64,000 nt of DNA, taken from the NCBI RefSeq assembly GCF_023656745.1, contig NZ_JAMOKO010000004.1, positions 98,238 through 162,237 on the forward strand, given 5' to 3'. Of this stretch, positions 1 through 10,396 are shown one piece after another (the stretch's first letter is position 1; each line of letters begins with the position of its first letter). This stretch comes from Collinsella sp. BG-O-102. Its GTDB lineage: Bacteria; Actinomycetota; Coriobacteriia; Coriobacteriales; Coriobacteriaceae. Both the position numbers and the translations under genes were made by a program. The notes beneath the pieces are model-generated. The model was given only the letters and a program-made list of their open reading frames with translations. It searched no databases and was not told the DNA's origin.

Positions 1-2
1 CA

Positions 3-3497
<3,495 letters not shown>

Positions 3498-3507
3498 GTC
3501 TCCCACC

Positions 3508-3632
3508 GCAGGATCTGAGGGCTGACCTTCGCGGACGTCCTCGGACATGAAAGAACCCCCGCTGCGCACTACGTGCGGCGGGGGTTCTTTCGTCCTGCGG
3601 AGTGTCCGCGAAGGTTAGCCCTCAGATCCTGC
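3508..3632. repeat. Long inverted repeat surrounding the nifJ terminator
   Basis: A 29-nt arm at 3508-3536 is complementary at 28 of 29 positions to 3604-3632. The nifJ terminator sits in the loop, so the whole 125 nt can form a nested double hairpin. Confidence 0.85.
3550..3591 (+). terminator. Intrinsic terminator of nifJ
   Basis: Stem AAGAACCCCCGC pairs with GCGGGGGTTCTT, followed by a short T run, about 55 nt after the nifJ stop. The A-rich left side makes it potentially bidirectional. Confidence 0.9.
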
Positions 3633-3675
3633 TACGACTACGTCCTCGGATTGTGGGGCTGAATGAAGGACGTGG

Positions 3676-3925
3676 CTGTGGGGGTGCCTTGTCCCGGTCG
3701 CTGTTTCGCGGCGTGGCCGCGAAACCACGCGCCACTTTGGGCATGGAGGGCTAGCTGATTGTGGCCTTCTGCTGCCCCAGTGCTGTTTCGCGCTTTGCGC
3801 GAAACATCGCAGCACTTTGGGCATAGTGGGGGAGTTGGTTGTCGCTGCCTTCTATCCCCTTGCTGTTTCGCGCCTTTGGCGCGAAAGGCGCAGTACTTTG
3901 GGCGTGGGGGCTGGCTTGCGGACTC
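3676..3925. repeat. Three degenerate tandem repeats of about 80 bp, each with a hairpin
   Basis: The segment fills the gap between nifJ and the ATPase gene. Three units begin with CTGTTTCGCG at 3701, 3783 and 3863 (spacing 82 and 80 bp). Each unit has a TTTCGCG...CGCGAAA hairpin, then a GC-containing stretch ending in CACTTTGGGC or TACTTTGGGC, and is preceded by a GCCTT-CCCC-like stretch. Loops differ between units, so the copies have diverged. No open frame with coding character crosses it. Confidence 0.8.
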
Positions 3926-3932
3926 AGATGAC

Positions 3933-5294
3933 CTAGAGAGATATGGGTGCAAACGAGAAATCGTTGTTGGGGTCGTCCTTTTCCATAAACTCATCGAGAC
4001 AGAATGTCATATAGATTGGAACGTAAAGGATCTTGCCCTCTTTGCAAAGGTTTTCGTGGCTCAGCACAACGGCCTCGGGAATTTTGTACTCGCCCACACT
4101 CATCAAACGGTCGAGGGCTGCATGTGCTCGAACTTTCTTGCCCGATTTGACTTCGATTGGGACAACATGCCCGCGGGCACCTTCGATTACAAAGTCGACT
4201 TCACCGACCTCACGCGTTTGGTAGTACCACGTATCTGCTCCGAGGGCAACGAGTTCCTGTGCGACCACGTTCTCATAGAGGCCGCCGAGGTTGGGGGTTT
4301 TCATGTCAAGGTAGACGGCGCGTGCCGTGCTGCCGGGATACCGCGATGCGAGCATACCTGTATCGGACTCGTATAGTTTAAAGGCCGTCGTTTTCTCCGT
4401 CCTCTTGAGAGGACTTCGTGCCTCCGTCACCTGGGGGACCATCAATCCAACGCCTGCGTTCACCAGCCATAGGAAATCCTGCTCGTATTTTTGAAGACGA
4501 GCTCCCTCGCCTAGAGACGAGACGATAAAGCGATGGGACTCCGCCTCAAGCTGAACGGGAATTTGCTCGAAAATGGAGCGAACGTTAAACGCTCGAGTCG
4601 ATGCATATTTAGAGATATCGCTTTTGTACTGATCGACTAGCTGAATTTGAAGCTCACGCGTTCTCACGAGCGAATAGCCCGAATCGATATAGTTCTGAAC
4701 GACCTCCGGCATGCCGCCGCAAACGATATAAGCTCTAAAGTTTTTGAGCATCGCCTCATGAATAAAATTTTCGACGGGACGCCTCTCGACAAGGCAGCTG
4801 CGGATGTCTGCAAGCACATTCTCGCTGATGCTGTTTGCCCAACAAAACTCTTCAAAATCCATTGGCCGCATAACAATGTGCTCGACATACCCCACCGGGA
4901 AAGAAGAGATCCCCTTAAACTCAGTCCCAAGCATAGACCCCGAGAAGACATAGCTAAAGCGTCCGTCCTCGACCAGCGCCTTCATAAGTGTAACGATCTG
5001 CGGATACTCCTGAATCTCATCGACGAAGATAAGCGTGTCTCCTTCAACAAGCGGTGCATCCGCAAGAAGGGCCACACGGTTGATGAAGTCAATGGAGTTC
5101 TTAGCGCCAACAAGTACGTCTCTTGCCTCGGCATCAAGTAGCAGATTGACCTCATAATACGAAGCGTAGTTGCTCTTTCCAAACGCGCGAATCGCATAGC
5201 TCTTGCCAATCTGACGCGCACCGGTAACAAGCAGGGCCTTATGGGAGTTATTCTTCCAGCTCAAAAGCCTATCAGTGACCTTGCGGCGTAGCAT
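3933..5294 (-). CDS. AAA-family ATPase with C-terminal DUF4143 domain
   Basis: 453-residue protein of the widespread ATPase (AAA_14) plus DUF4143 family, cytoplasmic, of unknown physiological role. Residues 25-32 form the Walker A motif GARQIGKS, and DTLIFVDEIQ (about 87-96) is Walker B. The C-terminal part carries a nuclease-like pattern, GEVDFVIE followed by PIEVKSGK, which resembles the PD-(D/E)xK core often noted in DUF4143 proteins. It is monocistronic, transcribed against its neighbours, and more AT-rich than the surrounding genes, in keeping with accessory DNA. Three 34-bp direct repeats lie immediately upstream and may bind a regulator or the protein itself. The family assignment is firm; the role is unknown. 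Confidence 0.9.
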   Translation of the reverse strand: MLRRKVTDRLLSWKNNSHKALLVTGARQIGKSYAIRAFGKSNYASYYEVNLLLDAEARDVLVGAKNSIDFINRVALLADAPLVEGDTLIFVDEIQEYPQIVTLMKALVEDGRFSYVFSGSMLGTEFKGISSFPVGYVEHIVMRPMDFEEFCWANSISENVLADIRSCLVERRPVENFIHEAMLKNFRAYIVCGGMPEVVQNYIDSGYSLVRTRELQIQLVDQYKSDISKYASTRAFNVRSIFEQIPVQLEAESHRFIVSSLGEGARLQKYEQDFLWLVNAGVGLMVPQVTEARSPLKRTEKTTAFKLYESDTGMLASRYPGSTARAVYLDMKTPNLGGLYENVVAQELVALGADTWYYQTREVGEVDFVIEGARGHVVPIEVKSGKKVRAHAALDRLMSVGEYKIPEAVVLSHENLCKEGKILYVPIYMTFCLDEFMEKDDPNNDFSFAPISL

Positions 5295-5308
5295 TAAAAC
5301 ACCTCATT

Positions 5309-5397
5309 GACAAAAATTGGCAAATAGATTTGCCCCTAATCATACAAAAATTGACAAATAGATTTGACCCAAATCATACAAAAATTGGCAAATAGCA
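5309..5397. repeat. 34-bp direct repeats (iterons) in the promoter region of the ATPase gene
   Basis: CAAAAATTGRCAAATAG recurs at 5311, 5345 and 5379, exactly 34 bp apart (two full units and one partial). The stretch is AT-rich and lies directly upstream of the minus-strand ATPase start codon. On that strand each unit contains TTTGNCAATTTTTGTATGAT, which holds promoter-like TATGAT words. It probably acts as an operator array. Confidence 0.8.
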
Positions 5398-5401
5398 AAG
5401 C

Positions 5402-5620
5402 TCACTTAGGCCTCAAAGCCAGCGAACCAGCACGGTACTTTGCGAAAAGGCTGGCGGCGCCGTTGTTGAGGGTGGCCAGGTTGACAGTGGCGCCGTTAGC
5501 GTTCTCGGCTGCTTGGGCGCGCAGGAGCGAAAGGGCGTCGGCAGCGTTCATGCAGAAGCCGACGGTAAAGTTCCATACTGCGAACTCGCAGTCGCTTGCC
5601 GCGGGGTGAAGCGCGATCGG
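5402..5620 (-). pseudogene. C-terminal remnant of an unidentified gene
   Basis: A minus-strand frame of 72 codons runs from an upstream in-frame stop (5621-5623) to a TGA at 5402-5404. Its codon use matches the host (GCC, CTG, GGC, AAC), and the product is alanine-rich with a plausible helix (MNAADALSLLRAQAAENANG). No start codon with a ribosome binding site precedes it, and the only ATG would leave 49 residues. I read it as the tail of a decayed gene. I do not recognise the family, and it could be chance. Confidence 0.35.
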
Positions 5621-5986
5621 CTATCCCTTATGTTGGATGAAAAGCCCCATGTTTTTGCAGGGGTGCATACTCGTCAAATTAATGTATAGAATCGCGTATA
5701 GTGCGAGTAAGATATTGCGCTGTCCGTTTTGTGTTTAGCAAAGATATAGTTTGCATAATCTGGTCTAATCCCTGCTCTATTTAAATAAAGTTGCACGTAA
5801 ATGGCGTAGATATGCCTGAACTGGGCTTCTTTACGCTGAGCGGGTAAAATCGACCGTTCGCCGCTTAGGTATTTTCAAAATGAATAAAATGAGCGATAAA
5901 GAGAATATAAACCTTAATAAACTCGCGTATCGCACGGACGCGGGTTATTAATGGGTTGTAGGCCTTTTACAGAAAGGATTCCAGCA
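5621..5986 (+). promoter_or_regulatory. Long AT-rich leader upstream of carbamate kinase
   Basis: About 360 bp without a gene. It is markedly AT-rich and contains GACCGTTCGCCG at 5852-5863, a word also seen before the PTS operon, and an inverted repeat AATAAACTCGCG...CGCGGGTTATT at 5916-5949. Several TATA-like words (for example TATAAA near 5905) could be a -10 box. A regulated promoter for arcC is likely; the exact start is not visible. Confidence 0.5.
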
Positions 5987-6949
5987 ATGTCTAAGCCTCT
6001 TGGCAAGCCCGATCGTATTGTCGTCGCCCTCGGCGGCAACGCCCTCGGCAACAACCCCGTCGAGCAGATCGAGGCCGTGAGCAACACCGCCCACGCTCTC
6101 CTTGGTCTTATCGAGCAGGGCAACGAGATCATCATCACCCACGGCAACGGCCCGCAGGTCGGCATGATCCAGAACGCCTTCGCCGCTGCCCACGATGCCA
6201 TCGGCACCCCCGAGATGCCGCTGCCCGAGTGCGGCGCCATGTCCCAGGGCTACATCGGCTACCACCTGCAGCAGGGCATCGGCCGCGAGATGCACAAGCG
6301 CTATAAGCGCTGGCACGCCGCCACCGTCGTCACCCAGATCGAGTGCGACCCGGACGACCCCGCGTTCAAGAACCCGACCAAGCCGATCGGCCCCTTCTAC
6401 ACCGAGGAGCAGGCCAAGGAGTTCATGGCCGAGGATCCCTCCAAGGTCTTCGTCGAGGATTCCGGCCGCGGCTGGCGACGCGTCGTCGCCTCCCCCGACC
6501 CCAAGAAGATCGTCGAGGCCGACTCCATCCTCAACCTGCTCGACAACGAGTTCATCGTCATCGCCTGCGGTGGCGGCGGCATCCCCGTCGTCCGCGACTA
6601 CGAGAACAAGGGCTGCTACAAGGGCGTTCCCGCCGTCATCGACAAGGACCTGGGCGGCGAGCTGCTGGCCGAGGACTGCGACGCCGACGTCCTGTTCCTG
6701 CTGACCGCCGTCGAGCACGTCGCCATCAACTTCGGCAAGCCCAACCAGGAGGAGCTCGAGGACCTCACCGCCGACGAGGCCGAGCGCCTGGCCGACGAGG
6801 GCCAGTTCGGCAAGGGTTCCATGGAGCCCAAGGTCCGCGCCGCCATCAAGTTCGCCCGTTCCCGCAAGGGCCGCACCTGCATCATCGGCGCCCTGGACAA
6901 GGCCGCCGAGACCATGGCCGGCCTCTCCGGCACCCGCATCCACGAGTAG
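5987..6949 (+). CDS. arcC: Carbamate kinase
   Basis: 320-residue cytoplasmic kinase that transfers phosphate between carbamoyl phosphate and ADP to make ATP; usually the last step of arginine deiminase or agmatine/allantoin fermentation. The start is the ATG at 5987, behind AGAAAGGA; an in-frame ATG 36 nt upstream has no ribosome binding site. Family marks: VVALGGNAL (residues 12-20), the THGNGPQVG segment, IACGGGGIPV, and DADVLFLLTAVEHV near the C-terminus. Length is typical. No arginine deiminase or ornithine carbamoyltransferase gene is adjacent; a terminator follows, so the gene is monocistronic here. The amino-acid permease and amidohydrolase downstream may belong to a related nitrogen-fermentation theme, but that is inference. 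Confidence 0.96.
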   Translation: MSKPLGKPDRIVVALGGNALGNNPVEQIEAVSNTAHALLGLIEQGNEIIITHGNGPQVGMIQNAFAAAHDAIGTPEMPLPECGAMSQGYIGYHLQQGIGREMHKRYKRWHAATVVTQIECDPDDPAFKNPTKPIGPFYTEEQAKEFMAEDPSKVFVEDSGRGWRRVVASPDPKKIVEADSILNLLDNEFIVIACGGGGIPVVRDYENKGCYKGVPAVIDKDLGGELLAEDCDADVLFLLTAVEHVAINFGKPNQEELEDLTADEAERLADEGQFGKGSMEPKVRAAIKFARSRKGRTCIIGALDKAAETMAGLSGTRIHE

Positions 6950-7014
6950 TCCCTACTCCGTTGCCTCTCCCGTGGGCGCCAGGCAAGACGCCCACAAACT
7001 AGCCTCTCTTCATG

Positions 7015-7048
7015 AGCCCCGCAGTCCGCTCCGACTGCGGGGCTTTTG
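7015..7048 (+). terminator. Intrinsic terminator of arcC
   Basis: AGCCCCGCAGTC pairs with GACTGCGGGGCT across a 6-nt loop, followed by TTTTGC. A smaller GTGGGCG/CGCCCAC hairpin lies at 6972-6995. Confidence 0.9.
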
Positions 7049-7057
7049 CTATTCACC

Positions 7058-7139
7058 TAGTCATTGGGGACGTTCTTAAACGACTAGTCAAACAAGAACG
7101 TCCTCAACGACTACTCATTTAAGTCTGTCCCCAATGACT
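7058..7139. repeat. Dispersed GGGGACGTTCTT palindromic repeat, copy 1
   Basis: Ends AGTCATTGGGGAC / GTCCCCAATGACT are perfectly inverted, and internal GACGTTCTT / AAGAACGTC arms form a second stem. A closely related element lies at 41861-41937. A partial copy (CTACTCATTTAAGTCTGTCCCC) recurs at 7419-7459. Confidence 0.8.
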
Positions 7140-7153
7140 GCGGAAATCCGGCA

Positions 7154-7459
7154 CTTGGGGACATTCCTTTCCTGCCGGCAGCTTGGGACAGTCCTTAAAG
7201 GCCACTGTCGATCAACTGCGGAAAGTGCATCCCAGGATGAACGTCCAAAACGGGATCTAGTTTCCCTTGAGGTCCTCAACGGGAAAATGCATCCCGGAAT
7301 TTGGCCGAAAAGCGGGATGTTGTTTCCCAAACGGACCGCTAGCGGAAAGCGCATCTCACCATTGAGTTCCAAAGTGGGATGCGCTTTCCGTACCGGCGGT
7401 TCCTGGCAATCTGGGACTACTCATTTAAGTCTGTCCCCAATGAGTGTCCCCAATGACTA
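7154..7459. repeat. Palindrome cluster with 62-bp periodicity, plus partial GGGGAC copies
   Basis: After a GGGACA-type palindrome (about 7154-7200), three 48-nt hairpin units occur at 7219-7266, 7281-7328 and 7343-7390, each starting 62 bp after the previous one. Each has GGGAAA-TGCATCCC-like and GGGATG-TTTCCC-like arms with a variable loop. A partial copy of the 7058 repeat closes the block. No gene is present in this interval. Confidence 0.8.
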
Positions 7460-8458
7460 GTAGTAGGCCCACATGGCTTCGACTTCGTTGAGGACCTCTA
7501 CGACGCCCCAGCGGCGGGCGCTGCGGCTGGCCGAGTTGGGGTCGTAGACTCCCACTTGATCGGCATCGTCGATGCCCCAGAGCACGATATAGTGTCCAAC
7601 ACTGGTAAAGGTGCCGGGACGAACCGATGCGATAATGGGCGCACCCGAGCGCAGCGCCTGGGTGATGGAGCTGCGATCGATATGGAGCTCCGTTCCGTTA
7701 AGGCCCAGCTGCCATGCGCCGCGCGTCATAAATGACCATTCGGTGGCGCCGGTGGGGGCATAGTTGCCCGCCTCGGAAAGGGCGCACATATCGACCGGCG
7801 TCATATCGGTGTGGCCGGTCTTAAAGATATAGACCATGGTGAGGCAAGTGGGACCGCAAGCATTTTCGCGAATAGTGCCACCGGCATAGGGCAGCTCCGA
7901 CCATGCGGGGTCAATTTGGTAGATGTGGGGCATGGTGCCGGCCTGCCATTGCGAGCGTGGGGTCGAGAACGCAAAGAAGTAACCGGGCGCGACGGGAGCT
8001 TTAAGCAGCTTGTTCTCGGCAGTGGGCTCAAGACCGGCTGATCCGTGCGAGATACAGGATCCCAAAAACACAAAGACGAGGCAGGCGGCAATGGAGCAAA
8101 GCGCAAGGCGTAGGCGGCGGGCCGGAAGTGCGTGGCTTGTGGTGTGCGACGCGGGGCGAGGGGCGGAATTGCCGCGGTTGCGTTGAGGTCGCGAAAAGGA
8201 GCGTTTAACGTAGTAGTCGGTCTTACGGCGATCGTAGCGGCGCGGCTGCGATATGTCGGTCTGACGTTGGCGTGTGCTCGTACTCACGCGGTCTGACTGC
8301 TGCACGGTACGGCTTTGTTGCCGAGAAGAAGCCCCGGGCTGCTCTTGGGGGCGCTGCTGGTTGCCGTTGTCGGAGGTGCTTCTGGGCGTTGGTGTGGTGC
8401 GGCCGGCAAGGCGCACGCTTTGTGGCCGTTGGTCGCCGTCATTGTATCCGTATGCCAT
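7457..8458 (-). CDS. Membrane-anchored C39-like cysteine peptidase domain protein
   Basis: 333 residues with the ATG at 8458 as start (AAGGTGA six bases upstream); an in-frame GTG at 8467 is the alternative. Residues 1-115 are low-complexity and rich in Gln, Arg, Ser and Pro. Residues 116-136 form one hydrophobic segment ending in LGSC, which is lipobox-like but too far from the N-terminus for a normal lipoprotein. The extracytoplasmic part is a Peptidase_C39_2-type papain-fold domain: catalytic Cys201 in ENACGPTC, His289 in VGHYIVLWG, and Asp306/Asn308 in VYDPNS. These domains cleave peptides or act as bacteriocin/cell-wall-associated proteases; the substrate here is unknown. It stands alone, convergent with arcC and divergent from the permease. 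Fold confidence is good, function low. Confidence 0.75.
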   Translation of the reverse strand: MAYGYNDGDQRPQSVRLAGRTTPTPRSTSDNGNQQRPQEQPGASSRQQSRTVQQSDRVSTSTRQRQTDISQPRRYDRRKTDYYVKRSFSRPQRNRGNSAPRPASHTTSHALPARRLRLALCSIAACLVFVFLGSCISHGSAGLEPTAENKLLKAPVAPGYFFAFSTPRSQWQAGTMPHIYQIDPAWSELPYAGGTIRENACGPTCLTMVYIFKTGHTDMTPVDMCALSEAGNYAPTGATEWSFMTRGAWQLGLNGTELHIDRSSITQALRSGAPIIASVRPGTFTSVGHYIVLWGIDDADQVGVYDPNSASRSARRWGVVEVLNEVEAMWAYY

Positions 8459-8813
8459 TCGAATCACCTTGCCTCGTGTGTAACTTGTCTATCCTACATA
8501 AAAAGATGCACGACACATGGGTATGTGCGCCAAAAGCCTGACAAATGGTATGAACGTTGCCGCGCCGCGCGCCACGCGTCACGGCAACGGGTATCCAAAA
8601 GCAGACAAGATGAAAGCGTCCAGGACGAATGACGTCTCTCGCCGTTCGTCCCAAAAACGGCGCCGCTCGTTTTGCAGTTCTGCCTTCGGTCGAGCCATAA
8701 ACGGCAGCGCGGCGCCGAGGCCGTATCTTAAAGCCACGAAATAAAAGCGCGCGGTCAGACAGGCCGCGCAAGGGGTGACGCCAAGGGGCGTCAAAAAGGA
8801 AAGGAGGGGAACA
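8459..8813. promoter_or_regulatory. Divergent intergenic region with a structured leader for the permease
   Basis: 355 bp between divergent genes. The permease side contains stacked inverted repeats: CGTTGCCG/CGGCAACG (about 8552-8588), GGACGAA/TTCGTCC (about 8618-8650), GGCGCCGCT/AGCGCGGCGCC further on, and TGACGCC/GGCGTCA at 8776-8793, followed by AAAAAGG and the ribosome binding site GGAGGGG. No T-box consensus is present. A structured 5' leader is plausible. Confidence 0.45.
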
Positions 8814-10265
8814 ATGGCGGACAAGAACGCAGAAGTTGCAGTCGAGGGTAACGGTGGCATGAAGAAAACGCTCTCGCTCTGGAACTTCTTCACCATCGGT
8901 TTCGGTGCCATCATCGGAACTGGCTGGGTTCTGCAGGTCGGCGACTGGATGGTCGTAGGCGGCGGTCCCGTTCCCGCTATGATCGCATTCCTCTTGGGCG
9001 CAATCTTCCTCGTGCCCGTCGGAGCTGTTTTCGGTGAGCTCACGGCTGCTATCCCCATTTCGGGCGGCATCGTCGAGTATGTCGATCGTAGCTTTGGCCG
9101 TACGATGAGCTACATCACCGGCTGGCTCCTGGCCCTGGGCAACGGCATCCTGTGCCCGTGGGAGGCCATCGCCATCTCGACCCTCGTGTCCGAGATGTTC
9201 GGCAGCCTGCCAGGCCTTGAGTGGCTGCGCGCCGTCAAGCTCTACACCATCCTGGGCGCCGACGTTTACCTGTTCCCGACGCTGATCGCGCTCGGCTTTG
9301 CAACCTACGTCATCTTCCTCAACTTCCGCGGTGCCAGCTCGGCCGCCAAGCTGCAGGCCTTCCTGACCAAGGCCCTGCTCTGCGGCATGCTGCTCGCCAT
9401 GGGCGTCTCGCTGTTCACCGGTTCGCCGGAACACGCCATGCCCGTGTTCTCCCAGGTCACCGGTGCTGGCGGCGGCAAGCCCGCTACCGAGGGCACCAGC
9501 CTGTTCGCCGGCATCGTGTCGGTCCTGGTTTTGACCCCGTTCTTCTACGCCGGCTTCGATACCATTCCTCAGCAGGCTGAGGAAGCAGCCGAGGGCCTCA
9601 ACTGGAACAAGTTCGGCAAGATCATCTCCCTGGCCCTGCTGGCCGCCGGCGGCTTCTACATGGTCTGCATCTACTCGTTCGGCACCATCCTCGACTGGCA
9701 TGAGTTTGTTAAGAGCCCGGTTCCCGCGCTTGCCTGCCTCAAGGGCATCAACATGCTCCTGTACCTGGCCATGCTCGTCATCGCCACGCTTGGACCCATG
9801 GGCCCGATGAACTCCTTCTACGGCGCTACGAGCCGCATCATGCTCGCCATGGGCCGCAAGGGCCAGCTGCCCGAGAAGTTCGCCGAGGTCGATCCCAAGT
9901 CCGGCGCTCCCAAGCTCGCCTGCGCCGTTCTGGGCGTCATCACCGTCATCGGTCCGTTCCTGGGCAAGAACATGCTCATCCCTCTGACCAACGTGTCGGC
10001 TCTCGCCTTCATCTTCTCCTGCGGCATGGTCGCCCTCGCTTGCCTGCGCATGCGCTTCACCGAGCCCGACCTGCCTCGTCCCTACGAGGTGCCCGGCGGC
10101 AAGTTTGGCATCAGCCTCGCTGTCGCTGCCTGCGCCGTCATCATTGGCCTGCTCGTGGTCCCGTTCTCTCCCGCCTCCCTCAACATGGTGGAGTGGAGCA
10201 TCGTGATCGGCTGGCTGGCCGTTGGCCTGGCCCTCATGGCCTTCACCAATTCCCGCAAAAAATAA
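8814..10265 (+). CDS. APC-superfamily amino acid permease
   Basis: 483-residue inner-membrane transporter with about 12 hydrophobic segments. The ATG at 8814 follows AAAGGAGGGG with ideal spacing; an upstream in-frame GTG lies inside the hairpin leader and is not used. The N-terminal segment LWNFFTIGFGAIIGTGWVLQVGDWM is the family's substrate-binding unwound helix (GxGxxIGxG-like). Later segments PISGGIVEYV and FFYAGFDTIPQQAEE are also typical of amino acid/polyamine/organocation permeases. It is followed, after a 131-nt gap with two hairpins, by an amidohydrolase, suggesting uptake of a substrate that the amidohydrolase then cleaves, for example a modified amino acid or dipeptide. The exact substrate cannot be read from sequence. 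Confidence 0.92.
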   Translation: MADKNAEVAVEGNGGMKKTLSLWNFFTIGFGAIIGTGWVLQVGDWMVVGGGPVPAMIAFLLGAIFLVPVGAVFGELTAAIPISGGIVEYVDRSFGRTMSYITGWLLALGNGILCPWEAIAISTLVSEMFGSLPGLEWLRAVKLYTILGADVYLFPTLIALGFATYVIFLNFRGASSAAKLQAFLTKALLCGMLLAMGVSLFTGSPEHAMPVFSQVTGAGGGKPATEGTSLFAGIVSVLVLTPFFYAGFDTIPQQAEEAAEGLNWNKFGKIISLALLAAGGFYMVCIYSFGTILDWHEFVKSPVPALACLKGINMLLYLAMLVIATLGPMGPMNSFYGATSRIMLAMGRKGQLPEKFAEVDPKSGAPKLACAVLGVITVIGPFLGKNMLIPLTNVSALAFIFSCGMVALACLRMRFTEPDLPRPYEVPGGKFGISLAVAACAVIIGLLVVPFSPASLNMVEWSIVIGWLAVGLALMAFTNSRKK

Positions 10266-10284
10266 CGCCTAGCCGGGGCGGATC

Positions 10285-10386
10285 GGGTGCGCGGACCCCT
10301 CTCTTCCGCGCACCGAACCCGGCACCACTTGGGTAGCTTTGTGAGGCCATAACCCAACATGGCCTCGCCCACTATATGGATCCATA
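10285..10386 (+). promoter_or_regulatory. Hairpins between permease and amidohydrolase genes
   Basis: GGGTGCGCGGA/TTCCGCGCACC (about 10284-10313) has no T run, so it looks more like an mRNA-processing or attenuation hairpin than a terminator. GAGGCCAT/ATGGCCTC (10343-10366) and the perfect palindrome TATGGATCCATA lie just before the AAGGAGG of the next gene. Confidence 0.45.
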
Positions 10387-10396
10387 AGGAGGAACC

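Noticed and set aside
3759..4376. 205-codon plus-strand frame across the 80-bp repeats and the end of the ATPase gene
   Set aside because: It begins in the repeats and continues antisense to the ATPase gene, without ribosome binding site or domain pattern.
5309..5397. CRISPR-like array
   Set aside because: Only two to three units, no unique spacers between them and no cas genes; units are contiguous direct repeats.
8459..8813. T-box or amino-acid riboswitch in the permease leader
   Set aside because: No T-box consensus word or matching specifier/antiterminator arrangement was found; only generic hairpins.
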